Shown here in pieces: positions 18,321-27,855 of a stretch of 64,000 bases of DNA. A model generated the notes under the pieces. It was not told the DNA's origin and did not search any database. It saw only the letters and a list, made by a program, of their open reading frames with translations. This DNA comes from JAXGYX01 sp040772065. GTDB taxonomy: Bacteria > Bacillota > Clostridia > Saccharofermentanales > Fastidiosipilaceae. The stretch's first letter is position 1. The number at the start of each line of letters is the position of its first letter. Location: positions 868,001-932,000 of the forward strand of contig JAXGYX010000001.1 of assembly GCA_040772065.1 (NCBI GenBank), in the 5' to 3' direction. The translations under genes were made by a program, and so were the position numbers.

Positions 18321-18475
18321 TACCGACCTGATTACTTGTTGATGAATACCGACCTGATTACTTGTTGATGAATACCGACCTGATTACTTGTTGATGGATA
18401 CCGACCTGATTACTTGTTGATGAGTACCGACCTGATTACTTGTTGATGAGTACCGTCCTGATTATTTGTTGACGC
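18321..18475. repeat. Six-copy 26-bp tandem repeat between tsaD and smpB
   Basis: The plus-strand unit begins TACCGACCTGATTACTTGTT and repeats exactly every 26 bases, starting at 18321, 18347, 18373, 18399, 18425 and 18451. Inner copies differ only at one or two bases before TACC (GAA, GGA or GAG). The copy next to tsaD is degenerate (CGTCC for CGACC, ATTATT for ATTACT, GACG for GATG). There are no spacers. The unit length is not a multiple of three, so it does not encode a protein repeat. The array ends at the tsaD stop codon. Confidence 0.95.
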
Positions 18476-19549
18476 TTATTCTTTGCCGAAGCCGTCCAAC
18501 GGCCGGTTCTCATCGAAGCTGTCCAACGGCCAGTTCGCGCGGGCGTCCAAGGACGGACCCGCCGGAGCCGCGCCGTAAACTGCCATATAGTGTCCCAGCG
18601 CCCCAATCATCGCCGCGTTGTCGGTGCAAAGCACCGGCGGCGGATAACAAAATCTCAGGTCGCGGGCAACAGCCTGTTTGGACAACGCCTCGCGCAGCGC
18701 CCGATTGGCGGCCACGCCGCCGGCCAGCGCGATTGTCCCGATTTTAGCCTGCTCGGCGGCCTGCACGGTATGCTCGACCAATACCGAGATGATCGCTTGC
18801 TGAAAGCTCGCCGCGAAATCTGCCACATTCAGCAGGTCGTCACGCTCCAATGATTTGCGCTTAGCGTCCATTTCCACACTATTTAAATAATTCAGAGCCG
18901 CGGTTTTGACTCCGCTAAATGAAAAATCCAAATTCCCATCGCCAAATGATGTGCGCGGAAATACAATTTTATGCGGGTCTCCGCTCTGCGCGACTTTTTC
19001 AATCGCCGGCCCACCCGGATAGCCCAGGCCACAGGCCCGTGCGATTTTATCAAAAGCCTCGCCGGCCGCATCATCTCTGGTCCGCGCCAAAATATCGAAT
19101 CTCAGCCAGTCGCGCACATGAACGATGTGACTATGCCCGCCGGACACGACCAGACAGATAAAAGGTGGCTCCAAATCAGGATGCGCGATATAGTTCGCCG
19201 CGATATGTCCGGCGATGTGATGGGCGGCGTATAACGGAAGCCCGGTCACGGAGGCGATTCCTTTGGCGGCTGACACACCCACCAACAGCGAACCAATCAG
19301 TCCGGGCCCGCCGGTCACGCAAATCGCGTCCAGATCACCCAAACCAACATCCGCCTCGTCCAGCGCGGTTTCGACAACCGGCAGGATCTGACCGACATGC
19401 CGGCGTGATGCGATTTCGGGGACCACACCGCCATATCGACGGTGTATGTCGACTTGGGTGTCGATCACGTTTGAGAGTGCGAGACGTCCATCTTTGACCA
19501 CCGCAGCGGCGGTCTCGTCACATGACGATTCAATTCCCAATACCAGCAA
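18476..19549 (-). CDS. tsaD: tRNA N6-adenosine threonylcarbamoyltransferase TsaD
   Basis: Transfers the threonylcarbamoyl group to adenosine 37 of tRNAs that read ANN codons. The 357-residue product has the ASKHA fold starting VLGIESSCDETAA, the metal-binding HHIAGH, the glycine-rich VSGGHSHIVHV, and GGVAANRALR. The longest frame begins MWRYV, but its bases are the ribosome binding site itself (GTGGAGGT). TTG at 19549, six bases after that site, gives the standard MLVLGIESS start. The gene has its own promoter and is divergent from the hydrolase-like gene. Confidence 0.95.
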   Translation of the reverse strand: MLVLGIESSCDETAAAVVKDGRLALSNVIDTQVDIHRRYGGVVPEIASRRHVGQILPVVETALDEADVGLGDLDAICVTGGPGLIGSLLVGVSAAKGIASVTGLPLYAAHHIAGHIAANYIAHPDLEPPFICLVVSGGHSHIVHVRDWLRFDILARTRDDAAGEAFDKIARACGLGYPGGPAIEKVAQSGDPHKIVFPRTSFGDGNLDFSFSGVKTAALNYLNSVEMDAKRKSLERDDLLNVADFAASFQQAIISVLVEHTVQAAEQAKIGTIALAGGVAANRALREALSKQAVARDLRFCYPPPVLCTDNAAMIGALGHYMAVYGAAPAGPSLDARANWPLDSFDENRPLDGFGKE

Positions 19550-19573
19550 AACATACCTCCACAACCGGTTGAT

Positions 19574-19602
19574 ATCATACCGTCATCTTGCCAAAATCGC
19601 AA
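19574..19602 (-). promoter_or_regulatory. Predicted promoter of tsaD
   Basis: Minus-strand TTGCGA, 17 bases, TATGAT, ending about 25 bases ahead of the TTG start codon. Confidence 0.6.
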
Positions 19603-19772
19603 AACTCAACAGTCTTCAAGTCAAGCTTCTCCCCATCTTCGCTTGATTCGTCCGAGTGCCACAATTGCGATTTAACTCAGCCTTACAATTATATTACAAC
19701 AATGGATTTTCCGGACAAGATGGTAAACTATTAGAGTAGTGATCATCCCTCCAATAGGACAGCGAGGTTTCA

Positions 19773-20831
19773 GTGAAGAGACGCGAGAAGACAACTTCGA
19801 ATGGTGCTCCGCTTGCCCGGCGTTCGGCCAAACAGGAAAAAAACCGCTGGTTCAGGGTCCTTGTGTTGATCCTGGCGGTGATCGCCGCGCTGATATTGAC
19901 TGTGGGAGGATTGACCTTTTCACAGGCCAACACGATCATGCGTCAGACTCCGGTTTCCACCGAGCCTTATGTGTCCAACACAATGCCTGATTTTCGCATC
20001 GCCAGTTTTTACTCGCTGGATGAGACCATCAAACTGGAAGGCTGGTTTTTTCCGGCCACACGGTCGGCGCGCGGCACGGTGATCATGATCCATCCGGTTG
20101 GAGCCAATCGTCTGCCTTTTGACAGCGAATCCAATCATTTGATTCGTTCGATCGTCGACAGCGGATTCAACTTTTTCACATTTGACCAAAGGCATTCAGG
20201 CACTTCCGGCGGGGCGCTCAACACGTTTGGCTACAGTGAGGGTGAGGATGTGATCGCCGCCATTTCATATGTCAAGCGGGTCAGCGGCTCCGCCAACTGT
20301 GTTTTATATGGCGTTGGCAGCGGCACCACCGCCGCGATTACCGCCTGGCAGCTGCTGCCGGAGAAGGCCGGGACGCGGGAAACGACCGAGACCGACAGTC
20401 GGGTGAAGACGGCGCTCGATGCGCTGACGTTTGACCGCTCCAGCGTCAAAGGTATGATTTTCGACACGCCGCTGTCCGACTCGGACGAGTACATTCGTTA
20501 TGAAGTTCGTGGCTCGGAGCTGTTCGCCAAAAGATTCACGCAACACACGGTGCCCTTCGCGGTACGCATGTCCTCCAATTTATCCGAAAACATCAATCTG
20601 ACATCGGTCATCTCACGCCTGACCATACCGGTCTTTATCATTAGTCCAAAATCCTGTGAGGGGATCGCGACTCACAGCCTGACATCGGTAGCCGCCGAAC
20701 GCATGCGCATCGCCGGCAAAAACAGTCTGTTGTTGGAAAGCGGGGCCACCGATTACCTCGGATCGTACAGTCTTGACCGCCAGAGCTATCTGAGCGCGCT
20801 CGAAAATTTTCTAAGAACCCAAATCCCTTGA
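19773..20831 (+). CDS. Membrane-anchored alpha/beta-hydrolase-like protein, catalytic serine missing
   Basis: A basic N-terminus and one membrane helix (about 27-48) lead to an extracellular domain of the alpha/beta-hydrolase fold: TVIMIHPVGANR resembles the oxyanion region and FDQRHSGTSGG resembles the usual DxRGHGxSxG. The nucleophile elbow, normally GxSxG, reads YGVGSG (179-184), so Gly182 stands where Ser is expected. The late region that normally carries the catalytic His reads LESGATDYLGSY, without His. The protein may be a non-catalytic binding protein, or Ser183 may act in a shifted elbow. The start is GTG at 19773 after an AGG-rich site. Substrate and role are unknown. Confidence 0.75.
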   Translation: MKRREKTTSNGAPLARRSAKQEKNRWFRVLVLILAVIAALILTVGGLTFSQANTIMRQTPVSTEPYVSNTMPDFRIASFYSLDETIKLEGWFFPATRSARGTVIMIHPVGANRLPFDSESNHLIRSIVDSGFNFFTFDQRHSGTSGGALNTFGYSEGEDVIAAISYVKRVSGSANCVLYGVGSGTTAAITAWQLLPEKAGTRETTETDSRVKTALDALTFDRSSVKGMIFDTPLSDSDEYIRYEVRGSELFAKRFTQHTVPFAVRMSSNLSENINLTSVISRLTIPVFIISPKSCEGIATHSLTSVAAERMRIAGKNSLLLESGATDYLGSYSLDRQSYLSALENFLRTQIP

Positions 20832-20841
20832 TCCACACAGG

Positions 20842-21351
20842 TCAATCGACGCCGCTGTGTCCGAATCCTCCGCCTCTGTCGTAGAGTTTGTTTGAGATCG
20901 TTTCGGCGGCCACAAGTCTCACCCTCGCAACCTGGCCAAACACCATCTGCGCGATGCGATCTCCCGCGTGAATCCGATAGGTTCCTTTGCGGTTGGATCG
21001 TTCATTCAGATCATAAACCGCGTCCTCTTCCTCAGATTGACAAGGACAGCTGCTGTTGTGCATCAGGATATGCAGCTCGTCTCGGAATCCGCTGTCGATG
21101 GTACCGGGCGAATTGGGCAGCCGCAGCGGCGTTTTATAACTCAGTCCGCTGCGTGGTCTGATTTGGATCTCCCAGCCGTACGGAATCTCGAAGATCAAAC
21201 CGGTCGGCACCAGCACCGACTCACCGGGTCGGATCAACATGTCTTCGGCGGCGCGGACATCCATTCCACTGTCACCTTTATGCATATAGGATGGCAGCTC
21301 GATATTCGGTCGCAGTCGAATCACCTTGATCTGAATTTCTTCGTTGTTCAT
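20842..21351 (-). CDS. dut: dUTP diphosphatase (dUTPase)
   Basis: Hydrolyses dUTP to dUMP and pyrophosphate, keeping uracil out of DNA. All five trimeric dUTPase motifs can be read: DSGMDVRA, RPRSGL, GTIDSGFRDE, IHAGDRIAQMVF and RGGGFGHSG. The 169-residue length is above average because of an extra segment (CPCQSEEEDAVYDLNERS) between motifs III and IV. Motif III has Phe where the base-stacking Tyr is usual. ATG at 21351 is chosen for its upstream GGAGGG, though the spacing is long; an ATG 11 codons earlier would overlap the U32 gene's stop. Confidence 0.9.
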   Translation of the reverse strand: MNNEEIQIKVIRLRPNIELPSYMHKGDSGMDVRAAEDMLIRPGESVLVPTGLIFEIPYGWEIQIRPRSGLSYKTPLRLPNSPGTIDSGFRDELHILMHNSSCPCQSEEEDAVYDLNERSNRKGTYRIHAGDRIAQMVFGQVARVRLVAAETISNKLYDRGGGFGHSGVD

Positions 21352-21376
21352 GAAATATTCACCCTCCTTTGGCAGC

Positions 21377-23800
21377 TTAACCATTGAGGTCACTTAACCG
21401 GCGATCGATGATCCGTTGCTGTTCGGCGACCGTTTCGTTTGTGAAGACAAATCGGATAATCAGAGCGTTTTGCCCAATGGACGAGCGAATCGTTCTGCGC
21501 TCGTCCTTTTCCGCCGCCAACAACTCGACACGACAACCGCCGTTTGGATGGCAGATCAACGGGTATTCCCGGCCCTTGTCGTCCTTCAATGAAAAACTCC
21601 CGCCGGCGCATCGCGCGCAGCCTTTCTCACGAAAACCGACCGGACAATGCTTCATATACATCGCACGCTGGCGCCCATAGGCGAGCAGCTCCACTTTGGT
21701 CCGGCTGATGTCGATCAATCCATCCAGCTCGTCCAGCAGGCGCTCGGTCTCGTCTTCGGACAATTCGGGACTGAGGCTCAAGCCGGACAGCCCCCAATCG
21801 GCGGCTTGCGCGATCGACTGTCGATTCATCAGATTGAGGCCAAAATCTCCGGCCAGCGCGGGTAGCGATCGAAAACAGGGATCGTCCTTTCTCGCCGGCT
21901 GCGAGGTCAGCGCTTCGTCAACACCCGCTTCGCTCAAGCGGCTCGGCAAGCCGTCAAACTGATCCTGATCCATGCAGGGAGGCAGGACGGCGGAAATTGT
22001 TCGCTCAGGGTTTTGTCGCTTCCAGTCACGGATAACCATCTGATCGCGGGTTAGCAGAAAATCCAACTCATCGGCGGGCAAAGAAACGATATCCGCGTTA
22101 TGCGGGGTTGGGATGGGATCCAAATGATTCCACATAGGATAATAGGCGCGCGTCAACGGCCTCCCGGAAGACCCGCGCTCCGCTTGATTTTCCCGTTTAC
22201 CGAGGGGCAAGGGGGCAATTTGGATTTCAGTCTGTTCACTTAAACGCGCCTCAACGTCGCGCGCGTCCGGTTCATTTGGAACGGACAATCGGTGTTCCAG
22301 TTGATCCAACACCTCGCGTCTCATGCGATTCAATGTGGACACCGCGAGGGTGAGGGGTCGCCCACTGTTGTTTTTAAACTGTTCCAGGCAAAATGGTGTG
22401 GAACCGGTTTTGCCAAGTTGCCGGGCAATCCGCTCGGCCGAAAGTTCCGGTCTGTCTTCCGGAGAGGCCGTGGCTGTCGCCTGAATATCAAAATTGCCGG
22501 CCCGCGCGGTCAATACAAATTGAACACCTGTCCGGTCCGTTCGTTCGCTCAGTTCAAAAACAATGGGTATACGTGGCAACGAACGCGTTGAGATCTCCGC
22601 GGTCTTTTCTTTGTTCGTCATGCGCTGGACGATGTCGCCGCGTCGCAAGGTGGCCAAAACATCGGGATGAAATCCACGGCAGGAGATGATGCCGGCCGTC
22701 CGGCTGATCTGGGTGACAGGCGAGCTCGCCACTTCTTCACCCGAGCCCGCGGCTCTGATGGCTAAAATGTCGCCATCGCCGGGCACAGACAGCCCGCCGG
22801 TTTTTTCAGCGCGAAACTCCAGCCAGCCTTTTCCGGGAATTGTGTTGACAATCACACCGATTCTCAATCCCCGGTTGCCGGGTTGATCTCCCGACAGATA
22901 CCGTTTGCCATCCTGACCGCGCAAATTGGCATCGGTGTACCCCCCACCGCGGTTATAAGCCAGCAGCATCGCGTCCTCATCGAGCGGCTCTCCATTAAGC
23001 GCCTTGCGATATTGCTCGACCGCGGTGGCGACATAGAGAGGACTTCTTAATCGGCCCTCTATTTTAAGCGAGTCCACGCCGGTGGCCACCAGTTGATCGA
23101 TCACAGCAAGCGCGTTGAGATCTTTGGGTGACAACAACGCCGCAGAATCACTCTGGGCACGTCCATCTCGAATCAGTCGCCAATTCAAGCGGCAAGGTCC
23201 GGCACATTCTCCGCGGTTTGCGCTGCGTCCGCCACGAAGCCGACTGAGTGAGCACTGACCTGAAAATGAAACGCAGAGCGCCCCCTGGACGAACACTTCG
23301 GTTTGCAGGCCTAATTCGTGGGCTTCTTTGGTCAGACCGGCGATTTCCGGAAGCGATAATTCTCGCGGCAGGATGACCCGTTTGACGCCCAATTCGTGCG
23401 CCGCACGCAGAGCGGGCGCCGTCCCCACCGACATCTGTGTGCTGGCGAGCAATGGCAGCTCAGGCAAAAGGCGGGTCAGCAGGCGGGCCAAGCCAATATC
23501 CTGAATGATGACTCCGTCCACACCGGCGGCGTACGCCCGAACAGCAAGCCTCAGCGCGTCATTTAACTCTCTTTGGTAAATCAGCGTGTTAAGGGCCAAA
23601 TAACCTTTGGCGCCGGCCCGGCGGACACTCATCATGATCTGTGGCAGGTCTTCCGGTCTAAAGGAAGCCTGCTCACCGCGGGCGTTAAATCGATCACAGC
23701 CAAAATATACCGAATCAGCTCCGGCGGTCAGGGCCGCACGCAGCGTCTCAAAATTGCCGGCCGGAGCCAACAGCTCCGGCCGGTTGGAGAACTCAATCAT
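21377..23800 (-). CDS. U32 family protein (RlhA/TrhP-like RNA hydroxylation, formerly peptidase U32)
   Basis: The 807-residue protein begins LLAPAGNFETLRAALTAGAD and contains the U32 signature EVFVQGALCVSFSGQCSLS with Cys176 and Cys183, then Cys199 and Cys203. A long C-terminal part (DUF3656-like) ends with more cysteines (CPVGFREKGCARCAGG). U32 proteins were once called collagenases, but well-studied relatives hydroxylate RNA: RlhA on 23S rRNA and TrhP on tRNA uridine 34. Length and the extra domain favour the RlhA type, but the exact target cannot be fixed from sequence. The gene lies between zapA and dut in one operon. Confidence 0.88.
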   Translation of the reverse strand: MIEFSNRPELLAPAGNFETLRAALTAGADSVYFGCDRFNARGEQASFRPEDLPQIMMSVRRAGAKGYLALNTLIYQRELNDALRLAVRAYAAGVDGVIIQDIGLARLLTRLLPELPLLASTQMSVGTAPALRAAHELGVKRVILPRELSLPEIAGLTKEAHELGLQTEVFVQGALCVSFSGQCSLSRLRGGRSANRGECAGPCRLNWRLIRDGRAQSDSAALLSPKDLNALAVIDQLVATGVDSLKIEGRLRSPLYVATAVEQYRKALNGEPLDEDAMLLAYNRGGGYTDANLRGQDGKRYLSGDQPGNRGLRIGVIVNTIPGKGWLEFRAEKTGGLSVPGDGDILAIRAAGSGEEVASSPVTQISRTAGIISCRGFHPDVLATLRRGDIVQRMTNKEKTAEISTRSLPRIPIVFELSERTDRTGVQFVLTARAGNFDIQATATASPEDRPELSAERIARQLGKTGSTPFCLEQFKNNSGRPLTLAVSTLNRMRREVLDQLEHRLSVPNEPDARDVEARLSEQTEIQIAPLPLGKRENQAERGSSGRPLTRAYYPMWNHLDPIPTPHNADIVSLPADELDFLLTRDQMVIRDWKRQNPERTISAVLPPCMDQDQFDGLPSRLSEAGVDEALTSQPARKDDPCFRSLPALAGDFGLNLMNRQSIAQAADWGLSGLSLSPELSEDETERLLDELDGLIDISRTKVELLAYGRQRAMYMKHCPVGFREKGCARCAGGSFSLKDDKGREYPLICHPNGGCRVELLAAEKDERRTIRSSIGQNALIIRFVFTNETVAEQQRIIDRRLSDLNG

Positions 23801-23857
23801 TAGAACACTCTCGTTTTCAATACCGTGCAGACTGCGCGGCGGTTGCTAAATGTGGAA

Positions 23858-24730
23858 TCAAAAAAATGGATTGATGCTATTTCCGTTTCTTTCTGTTTTA
23901 TTGGCGGATTCATCGGTCTTCGCAGGCTCGGTCACACGCGGGCGCGAAGGCTTTTTCGATTTGACCTTGCGCTCACCGGTCAAAGGATCGATCGAGGCGC
24001 TCGCCTCTTTGGTTTTGTTTTTCGGCTCGCCGGTGACCGGATCGATTGAGTACGACTCGGTTTTACGAAAATCAGCGAATGGGTTGATGCTCTTTCCGGG
24101 TTCGACCGCGCGACCGGCAGCCGATAGGTGTCCGGGCTTTTTGGGTTTGCCTGTCAGTGGATCGATGGACATGCCTTGTTTGCGTTCGCTTTTGCGTGGA
24201 GTCGCATTGTCCATCATCAGATCTCGCGTCTGGGAGGCCGGTGGGGCCGCAGGCCGTCGGGGCTCCGTTCGTTTTGTCGAAGTGATGGGATTTGGTTTTG
24301 CCGCGGTTCCCTTCGGGGAGATCGTCGCACGCCGAATCGTGTGATCCGTCCTGCTCCCACGCCGATCGGCCAACGGCGGGCGATCGGGCTCCACTTTTGA
24401 CGCTTCTTTTGTCTCAGACGCCACTTCTTCAGCCGGCAGCGATTTGGCGGGTTGCTCCGTCGTAGGTTTTGTTGTCAACTCGCCGTCCGGTTTGGTCGGG
24501 GCCGGCGTGCCGCGCAAGCGCTCAAGCTCCTGCTCCAACGCGATGTGCCCACTCATAAAATTGACAAAGGCGAGCGTTGTGCACTGTAGATTTGTGGCGG
24601 TCGGATTGTCCGCCTTGGCCGCTTGCACCAACTCATCGACCCGTTTGGTCAGTTCAAGCGTTTTTTCTTTATCTTGAGCGACGTTAAAGCTATATTTAAT
24701 GCCGCCGATCAGCACAGTGATAGTATCCAT
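23858..24730 (-). CDS. zapA: ZapA-like cell division protein with a long repeat-bearing tail
   Basis: Residues 1-75 (ITVLIGGIKYSFNVAQDKE, then a helical coiled region ending ALEQELERL) match ZapA, the small protein that crosslinks FtsZ filaments. Normal ZapA is about 90-100 residues; this one has 290. The added tail is rich in Pro, Lys, Thr and Ser, probably disordered, and carries five short motifs: SIDPLTGKPKK (188-198), SINPFADFRK (214-223), SIDPVTGEPKN (228-238), SIDPLTGERKV (246-256) and SINPFF at the very end (285-290). The start at 24730 follows GGAGGG. It heads the zapA-U32-dut operon. The motif array looks like docking sites for a partner protein. Confidence 0.85.
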   Translation of the reverse strand: MDTITVLIGGIKYSFNVAQDKEKTLELTKRVDELVQAAKADNPTATNLQCTTLAFVNFMSGHIALEQELERLRGTPAPTKPDGELTTKPTTEQPAKSLPAEEVASETKEASKVEPDRPPLADRRGSRTDHTIRRATISPKGTAAKPNPITSTKRTEPRRPAAPPASQTRDLMMDNATPRKSERKQGMSIDPLTGKPKKPGHLSAAGRAVEPGKSINPFADFRKTESYSIDPVTGEPKNKTKEASASIDPLTGERKVKSKKPSRPRVTEPAKTDESANKTERNGNSINPFF

Positions 24731-24770
24731 GATTCTCCCTCCATGTCTGCTGAGATTTACATATTTTAAT

Positions 24771-24800
24771 ATTATAGTACAGAAAACTATCCTGCCGCAA
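24771..24800 (-). promoter_or_regulatory. Predicted promoter of the zapA-U32-dut operon
   Basis: Minus-strand TTGCGG, 18 bases, perfect TATAAT, about 40 bases ahead of zapA. Confidence 0.6.
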
Positions 24801-24812
24801 AACGTCGTCATG

Positions 24813-24852
24813 CAAAAATGCCTTCCGATTCGTTGTTCGGAAGGCATTTTTT
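24813..24852 (-). terminator. Intrinsic terminator after pck
   Basis: A 15-bp perfect stem (AAAAATGCCTTCCGA / TCGGAAGGCATTTTT) with an 8-base loop. T-runs are present on both strands, so it could work in either direction; it ends the pck transcript just before the zapA promoter. Confidence 0.92.
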
Positions 24853-24936
24853 GTGAACTTAGGTGCAAAACCGGATTAAACGGTCGGTTTCAATTTGTTC
24901 ATTGAACCGGCGTTCATTGAACCGGCGCCAATGTCG

Positions 24937-26700
<1,764 letters not shown>

Positions 26701-26997
26701 AATTGTAAATACGTCCTTTCTTTTATCTGTCAATCCTTTGAATGATTCATCGAATGAATGAACCGTCAAAACATGACATGGTTTTTGTGTGTTGAAAAAT
26801 GATTTTCAGCATGACAGGTGTCACACGCATCGTTTTCAAGTGTCATTTCACATAGACTTCATCATATCATATTTTGCAATTAAGAAAAGTGAATCTCGCA
26901 AAAAACACTAAGTTTTCGAGGCGATTTCGAGCGCCACGTTAATTCTCCTGTTTGAAACGACCCGGACATCCCTGTTTTCTACTAATAAAAGGTGGTT
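26701..26997 (-). other. pck upstream region
   Basis: AT-rich and without a convincing gene. A possible pck promoter (TTCACT, 16 bases, TATGAT on the minus strand, near 26860-26890) is weak. No clear rsmA terminator was seen. Confidence 0.3.
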
Positions 26998-27855
26998 TCA
27001 TTCTTTATTCAGACATTTTTTCAGACATTTATAGAGTGACAAGTATTGCTCCGGTGAGATTTGCTCCGGACGGATTGAAAGTTCGATGCCGGAAACTTGC
27101 AAATACTGTCGAATCTGTTCATAACTTGATTGACCAAGCCCTTTGACATTGTTGAGCAAAGTCTTGCGCCGCTGGCGGAAACAAGTTTTGACGAAACGAT
27201 AAAAAGAACGGATCTCCGGCTCAGCCGACCTCCCCCGGGCTTTGATCGAGACGACTGCCGAGGTCACGGCAGGTGGCGGAGTGAACAGATGGGGCGGCAC
27301 AATGAATTCCATCGACACCGCGCCCTGGAGGTGGGCCAGAACATTGACCGGCCCGTACTCTTTTCCGGCGCGTTTCAACAGGTTTTCCGCAACTTCTTTT
27401 TGAATCGTCAGCACAACGCAGGCCGCGTCCGGACACGACAGCAGAAAATGTTCGAGCAAAGGAGTTGTGATGTAATAGGGTATGTTCGCGACGATTTTTA
27501 ATGGGCGCCCTTCTTGTTTGATATTGCCCAGGTCCGCTCGCAGCGCGTCCTCAAAGCGCAAGCGCACGTTGGCGAAGGACGCGAAGCGGTCGCGCAGCAA
27601 GGGTTCCAGTTTATGATCCAGCTCCAGCGAGACAATCTCAGCTCCGGTTTGGGCCAGTTCGGCGGTCAAAGTTCCCGCTCCGGCGCCGACCTCGATCACT
27701 GTGTCAGCCTCATTCACGTTGGCGATCTGCACGATCTGACGCAACACTTCGCGGGAATGCAAAAAGTTTTGTCCCAGATTTTGATTGAGTGAGATATTGT
27801 ACCGTCGCAACAGCTCTCGTAAAGAAAGATCCTCGAATGGATCACGACTCATCAT
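26998..27855 (-). CDS. rsmA: 16S rRNA dimethyladenosine transferase KsgA/RsmA
   Basis: Dimethylates two adjacent adenosines in the 3' hairpin of 16S rRNA during late 30S assembly. The 285-residue product has LNQNLGQNFLH, the SAM-binding IEVGAGAGTLT (54-64), and the catalytic NIPYYIT motif. Its start overlaps the end of the esterase-like gene by 14 bases, with AGGAG upstream, so it is the last gene of an operon otherwise made of radical SAM genes and the esterase-like gene. Confidence 0.97.
   Translation of the reverse strand: MMSRDPFEDLSLRELLRRYNISLNQNLGQNFLHSREVLRQIVQIANVNEADTVIEVGAGAGTLTAELAQTGAEIVSLELDHKLEPLLRDRFASFANVRLRFEDALRADLGNIKQEGRPLKIVANIPYYITTPLLEHFLLSCPDAACVVLTIQKEVAENLLKRAGKEYGPVNVLAHLQGAVSMEFIVPPHLFTPPPAVTSAVVSIKARGRSAEPEIRSFYRFVKTCFRQRRKTLLNNVKGLGQSSYEQIRQYLQVSGIELSIRPEQISPEQYLSLYKCLKKCLNKE

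Noticed and set aside
18321..18475. 26-bp repeats as a CRISPR array
   Set aside because: The units are directly adjacent with no unique spacers and no cas genes are present.
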